Assembly (NCBI GenBank): GCA_017408485.1
Contig: JAFQUM010000016.1
Span: 1 to 37,478, forward strand
Length of the DNA stretch: 37,478 bases
Direction: 5' to 3'
Origin: Clostridia bacterium
GTDB taxonomy: Bacteria > Bacillota > Clostridia > Oscillospirales > Butyricicoccaceae
Shown here piece after piece: positions 28,948 to 37,478 of this stretch. The notes below the pieces were generated by a model, which was not told the DNA's origin, did no database searches, and saw only the letters and a program-made list of their open reading frames with translations. Position 1 is the stretch's first letter, and each line of letters opens with the position of its first letter. Both the position numbers and the translations under genes were made by a program.

Positions 28948-31317
28948 TTATTTAAGGGTCACTACGGTGACACCCATCTCACCCTCGCCGTAAAGTCCGT
29001 TGCGGAAGGACTTTACCTGAGGACATTTTCTCAGCCACGCTTGGATCTTTTGTCGAAGCACACCCGTACCCTTGCCGTGGATTATGGTAACAGTTTCAAG
29101 ATGAAGCCTCGATGCGTTATAAATATACCGCTCCACCTCCATAATGGCATCATCTGCGATCTGTCCGCGGACATCTATTGAAGAAGGTGCCGCCTTTGCC
29201 GCAGTGACCTTGGGTGAGTCTTTGACTTCTTTTTTCTTTGTCTGCTCATTCTCAATAAGCCGCAGATCGTCCAATGCGGCGGTAAGTTTCATAATTCCCG
29301 CCTGTAGCTTGACCTCTCCCCCCTTGGGAAGCTCAAGCACTGTGGCGCGGATGCCCGTGCTTGCCATTTCCACCGTATCACCCACCACCAAGGGTCTGGG
29401 TAGCGGTCCAGGCTTGGGGCGCTCTATGCTGACCTGAGTCTTGCTTTCAGCCTCATTAAGCTGACCACGCATTGCCGCACGGGCTGCCGAAATATTCACA
29501 TCCTCGCCCTTTTTGGCGGCTTCCTGAGCTTTGCGGGCATCTGTAAGCACCATATCTGCCGCCGCACGGGCATTGTGCAAGATCTCCTGTGCCTGCCGTC
29601 TCGCATCGGCAATAAGACGCTCACGCTCGGCATCTACCTTTTCCAGCTTATCGGTTGCCTCACGGCTCATTTCTTCGGCACGGCGCTTTTGTCTTTCGGC
29701 AGTTTCTATTCTGCCCTCTAAAGCTTGGCGCTTTTCTTCAAGAGAAGAAATAACCTCCTCAAACCGTCTGCTGCCGCTGTCGATTCGGGCATCTGCCGCC
29801 GCGATGATATTCTCTGGCAGACCCAATCTTTGTGAAATTGCAAAAGCATTGGATTTTCCCGGCACACCGAAAACGAGCTTATATGTGGGTCGCAAGGTCT
29901 TGACATCAAACTCGCAGGAGGCATTTTCAACCCCCTTGGTCTCAAGGGCGTACACCTTAAGCTCGGCATAGTGGGTGGTTGCCGCAACGGTTGCGCCCTG
30001 AGCGCGAAGCTGCTCTATCACCGCAATGGCAAGTGCAGCGCCCTCTACGGGGTCGGTGCCCGCGCCAAGCTCATCAAGCAATACCATTGTGCCCTTTTGA
30101 GTGTGCTGACATATCTCCACGATGGTACGCATATGGGATGAGAAGGTGGACAGTGATTGCTCAATACTCTGCTCGTCACCTATATCTGCAAATATCTGCT
30201 TGTATATTACTATCTGACTTTCTTCCGATGCGGGAATAAACAGACCACATTGAGCCATAAGGGTAAGCAGTCCCAAGGTCTTAATGCTTACCGTCTTACC
30301 GCCCGTATTGGGTCCTGTGATAACTACAGTGTCGGTGCTTCCGCCTACCGAGAAATTGATTGGCACAGCCTTGTCCTTAGCAAGCAAGGGATGCTTTGCC
30401 CGTTTGATATCGGTCTTGCCCGTCTCCGCAAGCTTGGGGCGGGATGCCTCTAACGCATAAGCAAGCTTTGCCCTTGCAAATATAAAATCAAGATTACACA
30501 GTATCTCATAATCCCGCATTGTCTGTGAGGCAAAGGATGCCGCCTCACTGCTGAGCTCCATCAGAATGCGCTCTATTTCCGCTTCTTCCTTGCTTGTCAA
30601 CACGCGGATATTATTATTAAGCTCAACTACCGCCGCAGGCTCAATAAACAGAGTTGCGCCGCTGGAGCTGACATCGTGAACAAGTCCTCCAAAGGATGAG
30701 CGGTATTCAGCCTTGACCGGCACAACAAATCTGCCGCCGCGCTGAGTAACGATGCTATCCTGAAGCATCTTTGAATAGGATGCGCTTGATGTAATACCCG
30801 CAAGCACATCTCTCACCTTTGAGGATGCGGTGCGTATCTGCCGTCTTATTTGATAAAGCTCGGCGGACGCGTTATCCGCCATTTCTTCGGGAGAAATTAT
30901 AGACGCGGTTATTTTATCTTCTAAGTATTTATTGCCCGCCAATGAAGAAAACAACTCATCAAGGCTTGTTCTTTGACCCTTGCGCTCAGCGGCATAGTCG
31001 CGGGTTGTTCGGGCGCAACGAAGCAGAGCCGCAAGCTCAAGCAGCTCCGACATATTGAGAGTTCCTCCCTTTTCCGCCCTATCCAAAGCGCCCGTCATAT
31101 CACGGAGTCCCGAAAATGCGGGGGAACCGAACATACCCGCAAGCAATACCGCATCGGCGGTCTCCTGTTGCAGCTTTTCGCATTCATAAAGTGATACGCA
31201 GGGGCGCAGGCTCAGGCACTTTTCCTTTGCGCTGTCAGACGCGGCAAAGGATGCAAGCATTTCAAGCACCTTAGGAAGTTCAAGCACCGCTATTGATCTT
31301 TCAAAAAGTTCGTTCAT
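28948..31317 (-). CDS. mutS2: MutS2 endonuclease/ATPase
   Basis: 789 residues. Core and clamp helices fill the first ~300 residues. The ABC-type ATPase has Walker A TGPNTGGKT and Walker B/signature LLDELGAGTDPVEGAALA; a long coiled coil (about 510-620) follows. The C-terminal Smr domain (IDVRGQ... to ...IHGKGTGVLR... and VVTLK at the end) is an endonuclease. MutS2 does not do mismatch repair; it acts on recombination intermediates and, in Bacillus, in rescue of collided ribosomes. It overlaps recO by 4 bp. Confidence 0.96.
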   Translation of the reverse strand: MNELFERSIAVLELPKVLEMLASFAASDSAKEKCLSLRPCVSLYECEKLQQETADAVLLAGMFGSPAFSGLRDMTGALDRAEKGGTLNMSELLELAALLRCARTTRDYAAERKGQRTSLDELFSSLAGNKYLEDKITASIISPEEMADNASAELYQIRRQIRTASSKVRDVLAGITSSASYSKMLQDSIVTQRGGRFVVPVKAEYRSSFGGLVHDVSSSGATLFIEPAAVVELNNNIRVLTSKEEAEIERILMELSSEAASFASQTMRDYEILCNLDFIFARAKLAYALEASRPKLAETGKTDIKRAKHPLLAKDKAVPINFSVGGSTDTVVITGPNTGGKTVSIKTLGLLTLMAQCGLFIPASEESQIVIYKQIFADIGDEQSIEQSLSTFSSHMRTIVEICQHTQKGTMVLLDELGAGTDPVEGAALAIAVIEQLRAQGATVAATTHYAELKVYALETKGVENASCEFDVKTLRPTYKLVFGVPGKSNAFAISQRLGLPENIIAAADARIDSGSRRFEEVISSLEEKRQALEGRIETAERQKRRAEEMSREATDKLEKVDAERERLIADARRQAQEILHNARAAADMVLTDARKAQEAAKKGEDVNISAARAAMRGQLNEAESKTQVSIERPKPGPLPRPLVVGDTVEMASTGIRATVLELPKGGEVKLQAGIMKLTAALDDLRLIENEQTKKKEVKDSPKVTAAKAAPSSIDVRGQIADDAIMEVERYIYNASRLHLETVTIIHGKGTGVLRQKIQAWLRKCPQVKSFRNGLYGEGEMGVTVVTLK

Positions 31318-32057
31318 CGTATATCTCCAAGACTGTTGTAAAAATCCAATGTTTTAAATCCCCTTTCTAAGCAGGAGCGCAGATATCTTCCCGAAAAATC
31401 GGAAAGCGCCCTTGCTTCATCGGGACTGACCGACACCGAAAGCAATTTTTTCAACTCGCAGGTCAGTATATGCCGCGCCGCTGACAGCGCATTGGCTGAC
31501 AGATCTATTCCGAAAGGCGCTGCGCAATTTTTGCAATACACCTCACCGCGCTCGGGGATGGCTCTGCCGCTTTCCAGCACCTCACCGCAACCCGAGCAGC
31601 TATATAGGTCGGGTTCATAACCGCTCTGTGCCATATACCGCAGTTCAAAGGCGGCTTTTATCAGCGATTCGGGGTATTTGCCGCCGCTGAGAGCATAAAG
31701 GCAATTGAGTGTCAGCCGCAAAAGCTCCTCGCCGCCCGCCTCTTCTTCTTCCTCTTCGCATCCGAGCACCTCGGCAAAATATGAGGCGAGTGCCATTCGG
31801 GAAATATCACTCCGCAAGCCCTCAAATTGCTCCACCACCTGCGCTTCATTGAGGGAGTATCTGCCTTGATTTTCATAAAGCACCATATCCGAGCAGCAAA
31901 AAAGCTGAGCGCTTGATGCAAGGCGGCTGTTTTTTCTGCTTACGCCACGAGCCTTGACGGTAACTCTGCCCAGCTTATCAGACAGCACAGTAAGGACGCG
32001 GTCGGCGTCCTTATATTGCACACTGCGTATTACCAAGCCCCGTGTTGTAACAAACAT
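31314..32057 (-). CDS. recO: DNA repair protein RecO
   Basis: 247 residues. The N-terminal OB fold starts MFVTTRGLVIRSVQYKDADRVLTVLS. A helical domain with four zinc cysteines follows (C-x2-C in YSCSGCGE, C-x2-C in VYCKNCAA). RecO, with RecF and RecR, loads RecA on SSB-coated gaps. It stands between era and mutS2 in the same operon, overlapping mutS2. Confidence 0.96.
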   Translation of the reverse strand: MFVTTRGLVIRSVQYKDADRVLTVLSDKLGRVTVKARGVSRKNSRLASSAQLFCCSDMVLYENQGRYSLNEAQVVEQFEGLRSDISRMALASYFAEVLGCEEEEEEAGGEELLRLTLNCLYALSGGKYPESLIKAAFELRYMAQSGYEPDLYSCSGCGEVLESGRAIPERGEVYCKNCAAPFGIDLSANALSAARHILTCELKKLLSVSVSPDEARALSDFSGRYLRSCLERGFKTLDFYNSLGDIR

Positions 32058-32068
32058 TGTCTTTATCC

Positions 32069-32956
32069 TTAATCGTTATAATATCCAAAATTGCGTACCT
32101 GGGCGGGATTGTTGCGCCAATCCTCCTTGACCTTTACCCAAAGCTGCAAAAATACTTTCTTGTCGAGATATCTTTCCATATCCTTACGGGCAAGCGCACC
32201 CACCTTTTTGAGCATTTCGCCCTTTTTGCCGATGATGATACCCTTGTGGCTTGTCCGCTCACAATAGATCACCGCAGATATCTCCGCAAGCTCGCCTATG
32301 TCGTACTGTTCTATTTCAATTGCAATGCCGTGGGGAATTTCCTTATCAAGGCACAAAAGCAGCTTTTCACGAATAGTCTCCGCCGCCACCTGACGGGCAG
32401 GCTGATCGGACTTCATATCATCGGGATAAAGCTGAGGTGATTCGATGCACATTCCCTTAAGCACATCCAAAAGACGATCCACACCGTCACGCTTGGATGC
32501 TGAAATGGGAATAATATTCTCAAACCGGCAAGCCTCGCTATATAGCTGAATTACCGCAAGCAGGTCTTCCTTTTCCTTGATGGTGTCTATTTTATTAATG
32601 ACCAGTATGGCAGGGATCTTTTCCGCCTTGATCTTTTCTATAAGTTTCTGCTCGGGGATGCCGATTCGTGCCACCGGCTCAACGATAAGTATAGCCGCAT
32701 CAACATCGGCAACCGTATCCTCGATGACCTTGGTCATAAAATCACCAAGGCGGTTGCGTGCCTTGTGCAGACCGGGGGTGTCGATAAATACAAGCTGACA
32801 ATCGTCGCTGTTGACGATACCCGTGATCCTTGTTCTTGTGGTCTGAGGCTTGGAGGACACTATGCTGACCTTGCTTTTGCACAGTGCATTGAGCAGGGTG
32901 GATTTACCCGCGTTAGGTCTGCCCACTATAGAAAATATACCTGTTTTTGTTATCAT
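32069..32956 (-). CDS. era: GTPase Era
   Basis: 295 residues. G1 GRPNAGKS (12-19), the Thr-rich G2 region (TTRTRITG), G3 DTPG, G4 NKID. The C-terminal KH domain (VIYCERTSHKGIIIGKKG) binds the 3' end of 16S rRNA. Acts in 30S assembly. It follows ybeY with a 2-bp gap, leaving out dgkA and cdd that sit between them in many Firmicutes. Confidence 0.97.
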   Translation of the reverse strand: MITKTGIFSIVGRPNAGKSTLLNALCKSKVSIVSSKPQTTRTRITGIVNSDDCQLVFIDTPGLHKARNRLGDFMTKVIEDTVADVDAAILIVEPVARIGIPEQKLIEKIKAEKIPAILVINKIDTIKEKEDLLAVIQLYSEACRFENIIPISASKRDGVDRLLDVLKGMCIESPQLYPDDMKSDQPARQVAAETIREKLLLCLDKEIPHGIAIEIEQYDIGELAEISAVIYCERTSHKGIIIGKKGEMLKKVGALARKDMERYLDKKVFLQLWVKVKEDWRNNPAQVRNFGYYND

Positions 32957-32958
32957 CT

Positions 32959-33441
32959 TTATTCCCTTTCAAGTCCCAATTTCTTGAGTATTTCTTCTTC
33001 CTTTTGGCGCATTGCCGCCTTTTCCTCTCCCTCATCAATGTGGTCAAATCCAAGCAGATGAAGTATGCTATGTACCGTCAGATAGGCGCACTCGCGGGCA
33101 ACACTGTGTCCAAACTCGCGAGCCTGCTCACGGGCGCGGGAAAGGGAGATGACCATATCTCCCAATTCGCAAGCACCAAGCTGTGGGTCTGTATATATCT
33201 CTTCACGGCATTCGCCGCGGTAAAAATCATTCATAGGGAAGGACAGCACATCGGTCTCTTTGTCTATGCCGCGATGCTCCTTGTTGATCCGTCTTATTGT
33301 CTCGCCGTCAACAAGCTGAATGAAAACATATCCGTCCCAATCATATTCAAAATGAGCAAATGCCGCTTTTGCCGCAAGGCGAATGAGACTTTTTACGCTC
33401 TCAGATGCCTTGCCTTCGGTTTCAACTATGAGTTTTGACAT
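32959..33441 (-). CDS. ybeY: endoribonuclease YbeY
   Basis: 160 residues from the ATG at 33441; the open frame continues upstream into phoH but without homology-like sequence, and this length is typical. The zinc motif H-x3-H-x5-H is in LTVHSILHLLGFDHID. It processes the 3' end of 16S rRNA and acts in ribosome quality control. Usual order phoH-ybeY-era. The ribosome site (AAAGAAGTGA) is weak, consistent with coupling to phoH. Confidence 0.94.
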   Translation of the reverse strand: MSKLIVETEGKASESVKSLIRLAAKAAFAHFEYDWDGYVFIQLVDGETIRRINKEHRGIDKETDVLSFPMNDFYRGECREEIYTDPQLGACELGDMVISLSRAREQAREFGHSVARECAYLTVHSILHLLGFDHIDEGEEKAAMRQKEEEILKKLGLERE

Positions 33442-33445
33442 ATTT

Positions 33446-34405
33446 TCACTTCTTTCCGCTGTTATTTTTCTTCTCATATGCAAGGATTATCTTGGAGACC
33501 AGCTCGTGACGGACAACATCGCGGTGGTCAAGATTGCAGATGGCTATATCGTCAATACCTTTAAGCACCGACACCGCCTCCCGCAGACCGCTCTTTTTGC
33601 CGTCGGGCAGGTCTATCTGTGTAATATCACCGGTGATGACCACCTTTGATCCCATACCCATACGGGTGAGGAACATCTTCATCTGCTCGGAGGTGGTGTT
33701 CTGTGCTTCGTCGAGAATAATAAACGCATCGTCCAAGGTGCGTCCGCGCATATATGCCAAGGGCGCTACCTCAATATTGCCGCGCTCCATATATCTTTGA
33801 AAAGCTTCAGCGCCCATCATATCAAAAAGGGCATCATAAAGGGGACGCAGATAGGGGTCTACCTTATTGTGAAGATCACCGGGCAAAAAGCCCAGCTTTT
33901 CACCCGCTTCAACGGCGGGACGGGTAAGGATTATGCGGTTGATGGTCTTTGCCCTGAATGCCGCAACGGCACAAGCTACCGCAAGATAGGTCTTACCGGT
34001 ACCTGCAGGACCCACACCGATGGTCATAATATTCTTCTGCACTGCGTCAACATATTTCTGCTGACCCACCGTCTTAGCCTTGACGGGCTTGCCTCGCATC
34101 GTTACGCAGATGACATCCTTTCCCATTTGAGATATCTGATCCTGCCTGCCGTCGCGCACCATGGAGATAACATAATTGACCCTTTGTGAGTCTATCTCCT
34201 CGCCGCGGATAATAAGCTCAAGCAGCGCTTCTATTGCCTGACGCGCCTGAAGCACCGGCTCAGGCTCGCCCGATATCTTTATCTGCTCATCGCGGTTGGT
34301 TATGGTGACTCCGTACTCAGAGCTTAGCAGTCTGAGATTTTCATCAAGCAGACCGAAAAGTCCCGCGATATGCTCTATTCTCTCAACGCTGATAAGTTGA
34401 TCCAT
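33446..34405 (-). CDS. phoH: PhoH-like ATPase
   Basis: 319 residues. A short KH-like N-terminal part precedes a P-loop domain with Walker A GPAGTGKT and Walker B FIILDEAQNTT. PhoH2-type proteins are predicted RNA helicase/nuclease partners, and the constant link to ybeY and era suggests RNA maturation. GAGGT is 9 nt upstream. Follows yqfD by 6 bp. Confidence 0.95.
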   Translation of the reverse strand: MDQLISVERIEHIAGLFGLLDENLRLLSSEYGVTITNRDEQIKISGEPEPVLQARQAIEALLELIIRGEEIDSQRVNYVISMVRDGRQDQISQMGKDVICVTMRGKPVKAKTVGQQKYVDAVQKNIMTIGVGPAGTGKTYLAVACAVAAFRAKTINRIILTRPAVEAGEKLGFLPGDLHNKVDPYLRPLYDALFDMMGAEAFQRYMERGNIEVAPLAYMRGRTLDDAFIILDEAQNTTSEQMKMFLTRMGMGSKVVITGDITQIDLPDGKKSGLREAVSVLKGIDDIAICNLDHRDVVRHELVSKIILAYEKKNNSGKK

Positions 34406-34411
34406 ATTATT

Positions 34412-35569
34412 CTACCTCGCTGTTTTTATTCCCGTGGTCTCGGCGCATTCAAGCCTTAGCACGCCCTCACAGGTCTTTTCATTTTTATTTATATAAAACT
34501 CACTTTTTACTATTGAAGCATCGGGATGTGCAAGAGCGAAGCTTGCCAACATTCTGCCCTCAATAAGTTCCTTGAATTGTTCCTCGTCAAGCTCTATTGG
34601 GCGCCGCTCACATTCGGTATAGGTCTCGGTCACCAAGGTGACGGGCAGCACAATATCCTCACCTATGGTCAAGCTTTTTCGGTCTATACTCTTATAATAC
34701 CACTTATATCCGATACTTTCAATCAAATATAGTTTAACAGTTTTTTGTCCTACTATCAAATATGATCTTGTTTTTGTTTCGCCCGTTGGAACATACTCAA
34801 AAAGCTCGGTAGGAACAGCGGCTTTTCGGGTATACCAGGTGCGCAGATCTATCTCCGCATCGGCGTGATAATAGCGGGTCTCACCGAGGGCATCGGTAAC
34901 CGCCCCGCTTGCTATTATATCACCTGCCTGCACCGTCTGTCCAATACGAAGTTGTGTCACCCCCTGCTTTACCCTTATAGCGGTAATCACACCCGTCAGT
35001 CCGCTTATGACATCGCAGGGCACGGTCTCTGATATTTCCTTTTCCACAGTGCGTTCATACACATTGACACAAGCGTGGCTGCCTTTGATATTCACTGTTA
35101 GATAGGCAATATTGTCGGCGGCAGAAATTACCGAGTTTTTTATCCTTTGAGCGCGCACGCTCCGCACGGGCACTCCCGCCTTAAGTCCCGCATCGCTGAG
35201 CAGCTGACGGACCTCCCTCTCCTTCAGCTTTCCCTCAGCATTTATCTCGATAGTCCACACACATTGGCTCATCATCCACAACGCGCCCAAGCACAAAGCA
35301 AGTCCTACCAAAAGAGCGGGGCGGCGAAATGCCCGTCGCGCCTTGAAAGGCAGTCCCTTCTTTTTCAATATGTGAAGTCTGCACATTGCCTTTCTGCACA
35401 AACGGCGCAGGGTGTAAATATGCTCGACACGCATACTCAGGCAGACCGTAAAGCCGTCCTCCCGCTCTATATCCCAAAGCGGAATATTATTCTCACCGCA
35501 AAGATCAAGCAGCCTTTCGCAGTCGCCCTCCACCCTGATGCGAAGACTTCCCCTTAAAAATATGCTCAT
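34412..35569 (-). CDS. yqfD: sporulation protein YqfD
   Basis: 385 residues. A cytoplasmic N-terminus (~85 residues, MSIFLRGSLRIRVEGDCERLL) precedes one membrane helix (about 86-108, PALLVGLALCLGALWMM) and a large outer domain with repeats of the YqfD/SpoIV type. In spore formers yqfC-yqfD is transcribed in the mother cell under sigma-E. Its ATG overlaps the yqfC stop by 4 bp. Confidence 0.93.
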   Translation of the reverse strand: MSIFLRGSLRIRVEGDCERLLDLCGENNIPLWDIEREDGFTVCLSMRVEHIYTLRRLCRKAMCRLHILKKKGLPFKARRAFRRPALLVGLALCLGALWMMSQCVWTIEINAEGKLKEREVRQLLSDAGLKAGVPVRSVRAQRIKNSVISAADNIAYLTVNIKGSHACVNVYERTVEKEISETVPCDVISGLTGVITAIRVKQGVTQLRIGQTVQAGDIIASGAVTDALGETRYYHADAEIDLRTWYTRKAAVPTELFEYVPTGETKTRSYLIVGQKTVKLYLIESIGYKWYYKSIDRKSLTIGEDIVLPVTLVTETYTECERRPIELDEEQFKELIEGRMLASFALAHPDASIVKSEFYINKNEKTCEGVLRLECAETTGIKTAR

Positions 35570-35850
35570 TTTTCCGTCCTTTCAAACTCAATGCCGAATA
35601 TTCTTCCCTTGATCTTAAGCTGAGTTTTTGAAAAGGCGGCAAGGAGCATATCGTTGCCCGTGACGATTATTTTTCTGCCCTTTGCCCGAGCGACTATTCT
35701 TGTGGTGTCATATTCTATCAAGCCTCTGTGTCCGTCGATACAGACCACGCTATCTGATGCTACTCTGATACAGGGCAGACCGCGGCATGCCGCACCGTCA
35801 AAATCATCGGGCTGCATGACCCTATTGATCAATTTTCGGTAGCCTTTCAT
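35566..35850 (-). CDS. yqfC: sporulation protein YqfC
   Basis: 94 residues from the ATG at 35850, 8 nt after GGAGG. Another ATG 6 bp earlier is too close to the ribosome site, and the longer frame runs through the divergent ylbJ gene. It matches YqfC in length and shape: a short helical start, then two YabP-like beta repeats (SVVCIDGHRGLIEYDTTRIVARA, KTQLKIKGRIFGIEF). First gene of yqfC-yqfD-phoH-ybeY-era-recO-mutS2. The spacer to ylbJ (35851-35914) is AT-rich with a GAATATATATTC palindrome. Confidence 0.88.
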   Translation of the reverse strand: MKGYRKLINRVMQPDDFDGAACRGLPCIRVASDSVVCIDGHRGLIEYDTTRIVARAKGRKIIVTGNDMLLAAFSKTQLKIKGRIFGIEFERTEK

Positions 35851-35914
35851 AATCATTTCCTCCACTCTTTTGGAATATATATTCTCTAAAATATATTTTC
35901 TCGGGAGCGGTAAA

Positions 35915-37084
35915 ATGACCTTTCGCGCAAAACTTACAAGAGCCTTGTTTGTCTGCTCATTGCTGCTTTTTGCGGCTGGGCTTTGTGTATATTCAAAAGA
36001 GACCTCCGCCGCCGCGGTGGAAGGTCTGCTTCTTTGCGGCAGGGTGCTTATTCCCTCGCTTTTTCCATTTTTGGTGGTATCCTCCATTGCCATCGGCTGC
36101 GGAATTGCCGAAAAAATCGGCAAGCTACTTGAAACGCCTATGCAAAAGATTTTCAATCTTCCCGGAGTTTGTGCTACCGCATTTATTTTGGGGCTCATAG
36201 GTGGTTATCCCGTAGGCGCGGCAAATGCAATATTTCTCTACCGCTCAAAGCTCTGCACCAAGGTGCAAGCAGAGCGGTTGCTTGCCTTTTGCAACAACTG
36301 CGGTCCTGCCTTTATATTAGGTGTTGTGGGTGCTTCACTCTTTGGCGGAACTGTGGCGGGATTTCTGCTTTACGGCGCCCATATTTTATCTTCTTTACTT
36401 GTAGGACTGATATTCCGCTTTTACCGCCGCGGCGATAAGGCTTTGCCCTCAAAGCCTGAGGCGGATAAAAGCGCCGCCCCTCACCTTTCTGCCATTTTCA
36501 CCCGTTCGGTCAAATCCTCCGCTCAATCGGTAATAAATGTCTGTGCCTATGTTATTTTCTTCTCGGTTGCCATAAAGCTGCTCTATCTTTCGGGAGTCAT
36601 CCCCTTTGGTGCAAGGCTTCTTGCCGTCGCGGCAAAGGGACTGGACTTAAGTCCCGTTTTTGCCGAAAAGCTCATCGGTGGATTTTTAGAGCTGACCACG
36701 GGAGTTTATGGAATCGCCTCTTCAAATGCCGCACTAAGCGCCCGCCTTTCTGCCGCCGCCTTTATATTGGGTTGGGCGGGTCTGTCGGTGCATTTTCAGG
36801 TTTTGGACTTTATGAGTGACAGCGGTCTGTCCGCCCGTCCGTATGTTGTTGGCAAGCTGCTCCACGGAGGATTTTCCGCACTGTTTGCATATATCGGCGC
36901 ATCACTCATACCCTTTGATGTACAAACGGGTGCAATAAAAGCGGGGCATATTTCCGCCTTGGTGGATGCATCTCCACTGCTTATTTTTCCCATAAGCTTA
37001 GTCTTCGCGCTGCTGGGTTGGGGATTTTTCTGGTTTTTATGGCGTTTTTTCAAAGAAAGGATTGAAAGAAAAGCAAAAAGATAA
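35915..37084 (+). CDS. ylbJ: sporulation integral membrane protein YlbJ
   Basis: 389 residues from the ATG at 35915, behind GGGAGCGG. About eight membrane segments. Nucleoside-recognition/gate-type motifs: LIPSLFPFLVVSSIAIGCGI, GLIGGYPVGAANA and NNCGPAFILGVVGASLFGG. Its second half begins near SVKSSAQSVINVCAYVIFF. YlbJ is a sigma-E mother-cell protein needed for heat-resistant spores in Bacillus. Divergent from yqfC, which belongs to the same developmental stage, so the shared spacer probably holds sigma-E promoters (not resolved by eye). Confidence 0.92.
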   Translation: MTFRAKLTRALFVCSLLLFAAGLCVYSKETSAAAVEGLLLCGRVLIPSLFPFLVVSSIAIGCGIAEKIGKLLETPMQKIFNLPGVCATAFILGLIGGYPVGAANAIFLYRSKLCTKVQAERLLAFCNNCGPAFILGVVGASLFGGTVAGFLLYGAHILSSLLVGLIFRFYRRGDKALPSKPEADKSAAPHLSAIFTRSVKSSAQSVINVCAYVIFFSVAIKLLYLSGVIPFGARLLAVAAKGLDLSPVFAEKLIGGFLELTTGVYGIASSNAALSARLSAAAFILGWAGLSVHFQVLDFMSDSGLSARPYVVGKLLHGGFSALFAYIGASLIPFDVQTGAIKAGHISALVDASPLLIFPISLVFALLGWGFFWFLWRFFKERIERKAKR

Positions 37085-37111
37085 TATAATATTATGTATG
37101 GGGTGATAAAG

Positions 37112-37318
37112 ATGATCTTTTCCAAAAACATAAAAAAAGCCTGCCTATATTGTGCTCACGGCAAGGATTATAGCGGCGATAGAGTGCTGTGTGAAAAGCG
37201 CGGTCCTGTGGCTGTGGATTTTAAATGCCGTAAGTTTGAATATGACCCCCTTCGCCGTCAGCCTGCCGCCCCCGTAAAGCCCAAGCTGAATGTGAGCGAA
37301 GAGGATTTTAAGTTGTAA
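37112..37318 (+). CDS. small four-cysteine protein downstream of ylbJ
   Basis: 68 residues from the ATG at 37112, behind GGGGTGAT. Cysteines at 11, 14, 27 and 39 (C-x2-C-x12-C-x11-C) look like a small zinc knuckle. The tail is Pro/Lys-rich and ends EEDFKL. It lies 27 bp after ylbJ in the same direction, so it is probably co-transcribed, and then precedes a terminator. Function unknown. A regulatory or adaptor role in sporulation would be inference from position only. Confidence 0.72.
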   Translation: MIFSKNIKKACLYCAHGKDYSGDRVLCEKRGPVAVDFKCRKFEYDPLRRQPAAPVKPKLNVSEEDFKL

Positions 37319-37390
37319 AAAACAAGCCTTGAAGCGAAAAAGCGTAATGTCGTTAGCGAAGTTTTACGCAAACCGAGTGGGATAACAGAA

Positions 37391-37428
37391 AATACAGCAT
37401 AGTCAAGATGGCTATGCTGTATTTTTTT
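37391..37428 (+). terminator. terminator after ylbJ unit
   Basis: 12-bp stem AATACAGCATAG/CTATGCTGTATT with a 9-nt loop and a T run. Between the small gene and this hairpin there is a further GCGTAA/TTACGC stem near 37343. Confidence 0.88.
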
Positions 37429-37478
37429 CTTTATAATCAACAAATTTCGTAACTTTATCAAAAATACTTTATTTTTCA

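Noticed and set aside
35566..36198. A 210-residue version of YqfC
   Set aside because: The extension runs antisense through ylbJ. The 94-residue form has a correctly spaced GGAGG and family length.

Overview
The window reads as chromosome of an anaerobic, spore-forming Firmicute of the class Clostridia, most likely the Oscillospirales/Ruminococcaceae side. The evidence is the order yqfC-yqfD-phoH-ybeY-era-recO-mutS2, a divergent ylbJ (spore integral membrane protein), an isoleucine-type T-box leader before ilvBN, a Gram-positive LexA box before a Y-family polymerase plus YolD pair, sigma-A promoters of the TTGACA/TATAAT type, strong AGGAGG ribosome sites, and intergenic hairpin mosaics common in gut Clostridia. 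There is no phage, insertion sequence with a transposase, or CRISPR array. These statements come from reading motifs by eye; no database was searched.

Layout. 1-3525 is an accessory region. Two mirror-image promoter-like elements at 1738-1896 drive a leftward unit (a DUF4367-like membrane protein, then a secreted protein) and a rightward unit (a 62-residue small protein, then a lipoprotein). The start of the small gene is repeated at 3356. 3526-5418 is a CapD/EpsC-like nucleotide-sugar dehydratase, divergent from a highly expressed-looking NagA-like/NagB-like pair (5652-7765). 7987-8199 is a small protein, followed by a cluster of DnaA-box-like sites (8275-8390). 8528-12613 is the leftward operon polA-rimI-tsaD. 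12960-13033 is tRNA-Gln(CUG), followed by a hairpin-rich segment between 61-bp direct repeats. 13647-15671 is a Ktr potassium uptake pair. 15729-18272 is T-box-ilvB-ilvN. Convergent to it is a SerA-like dehydrogenase (18344-19501). Then come a cupin protein, a REP/MITE-like repeat, and the SOS pair uvrX-like/yolD-like (20612-22169).

22207-23757 is a lower-GC three-gene unit led by a MerR-type regulator, whose promoter carries a palindrome exactly between -35 and -10. The rest is housekeeping on the minus strand: uvrC-rsmD-coaD-coiled-coil protein, an HPr-like protein with Tyr in place of the active-site His, csaA, a DUF554 membrane protein, mutS2, recO, era, ybeY, phoH, yqfD and yqfC. On the plus strand are ylbJ and a small four-cysteine protein.

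The points most worth follow-up are the small-peptide repeat whose two copies differ only at synonymous sites (1936 and 3356), the mirrored promoter pair, the HPr-like protein lacking His15, the NagB-like protein lacking the usual catalytic Asp, the MerR-led three-gene unit, and the DnaA-box-like cluster.
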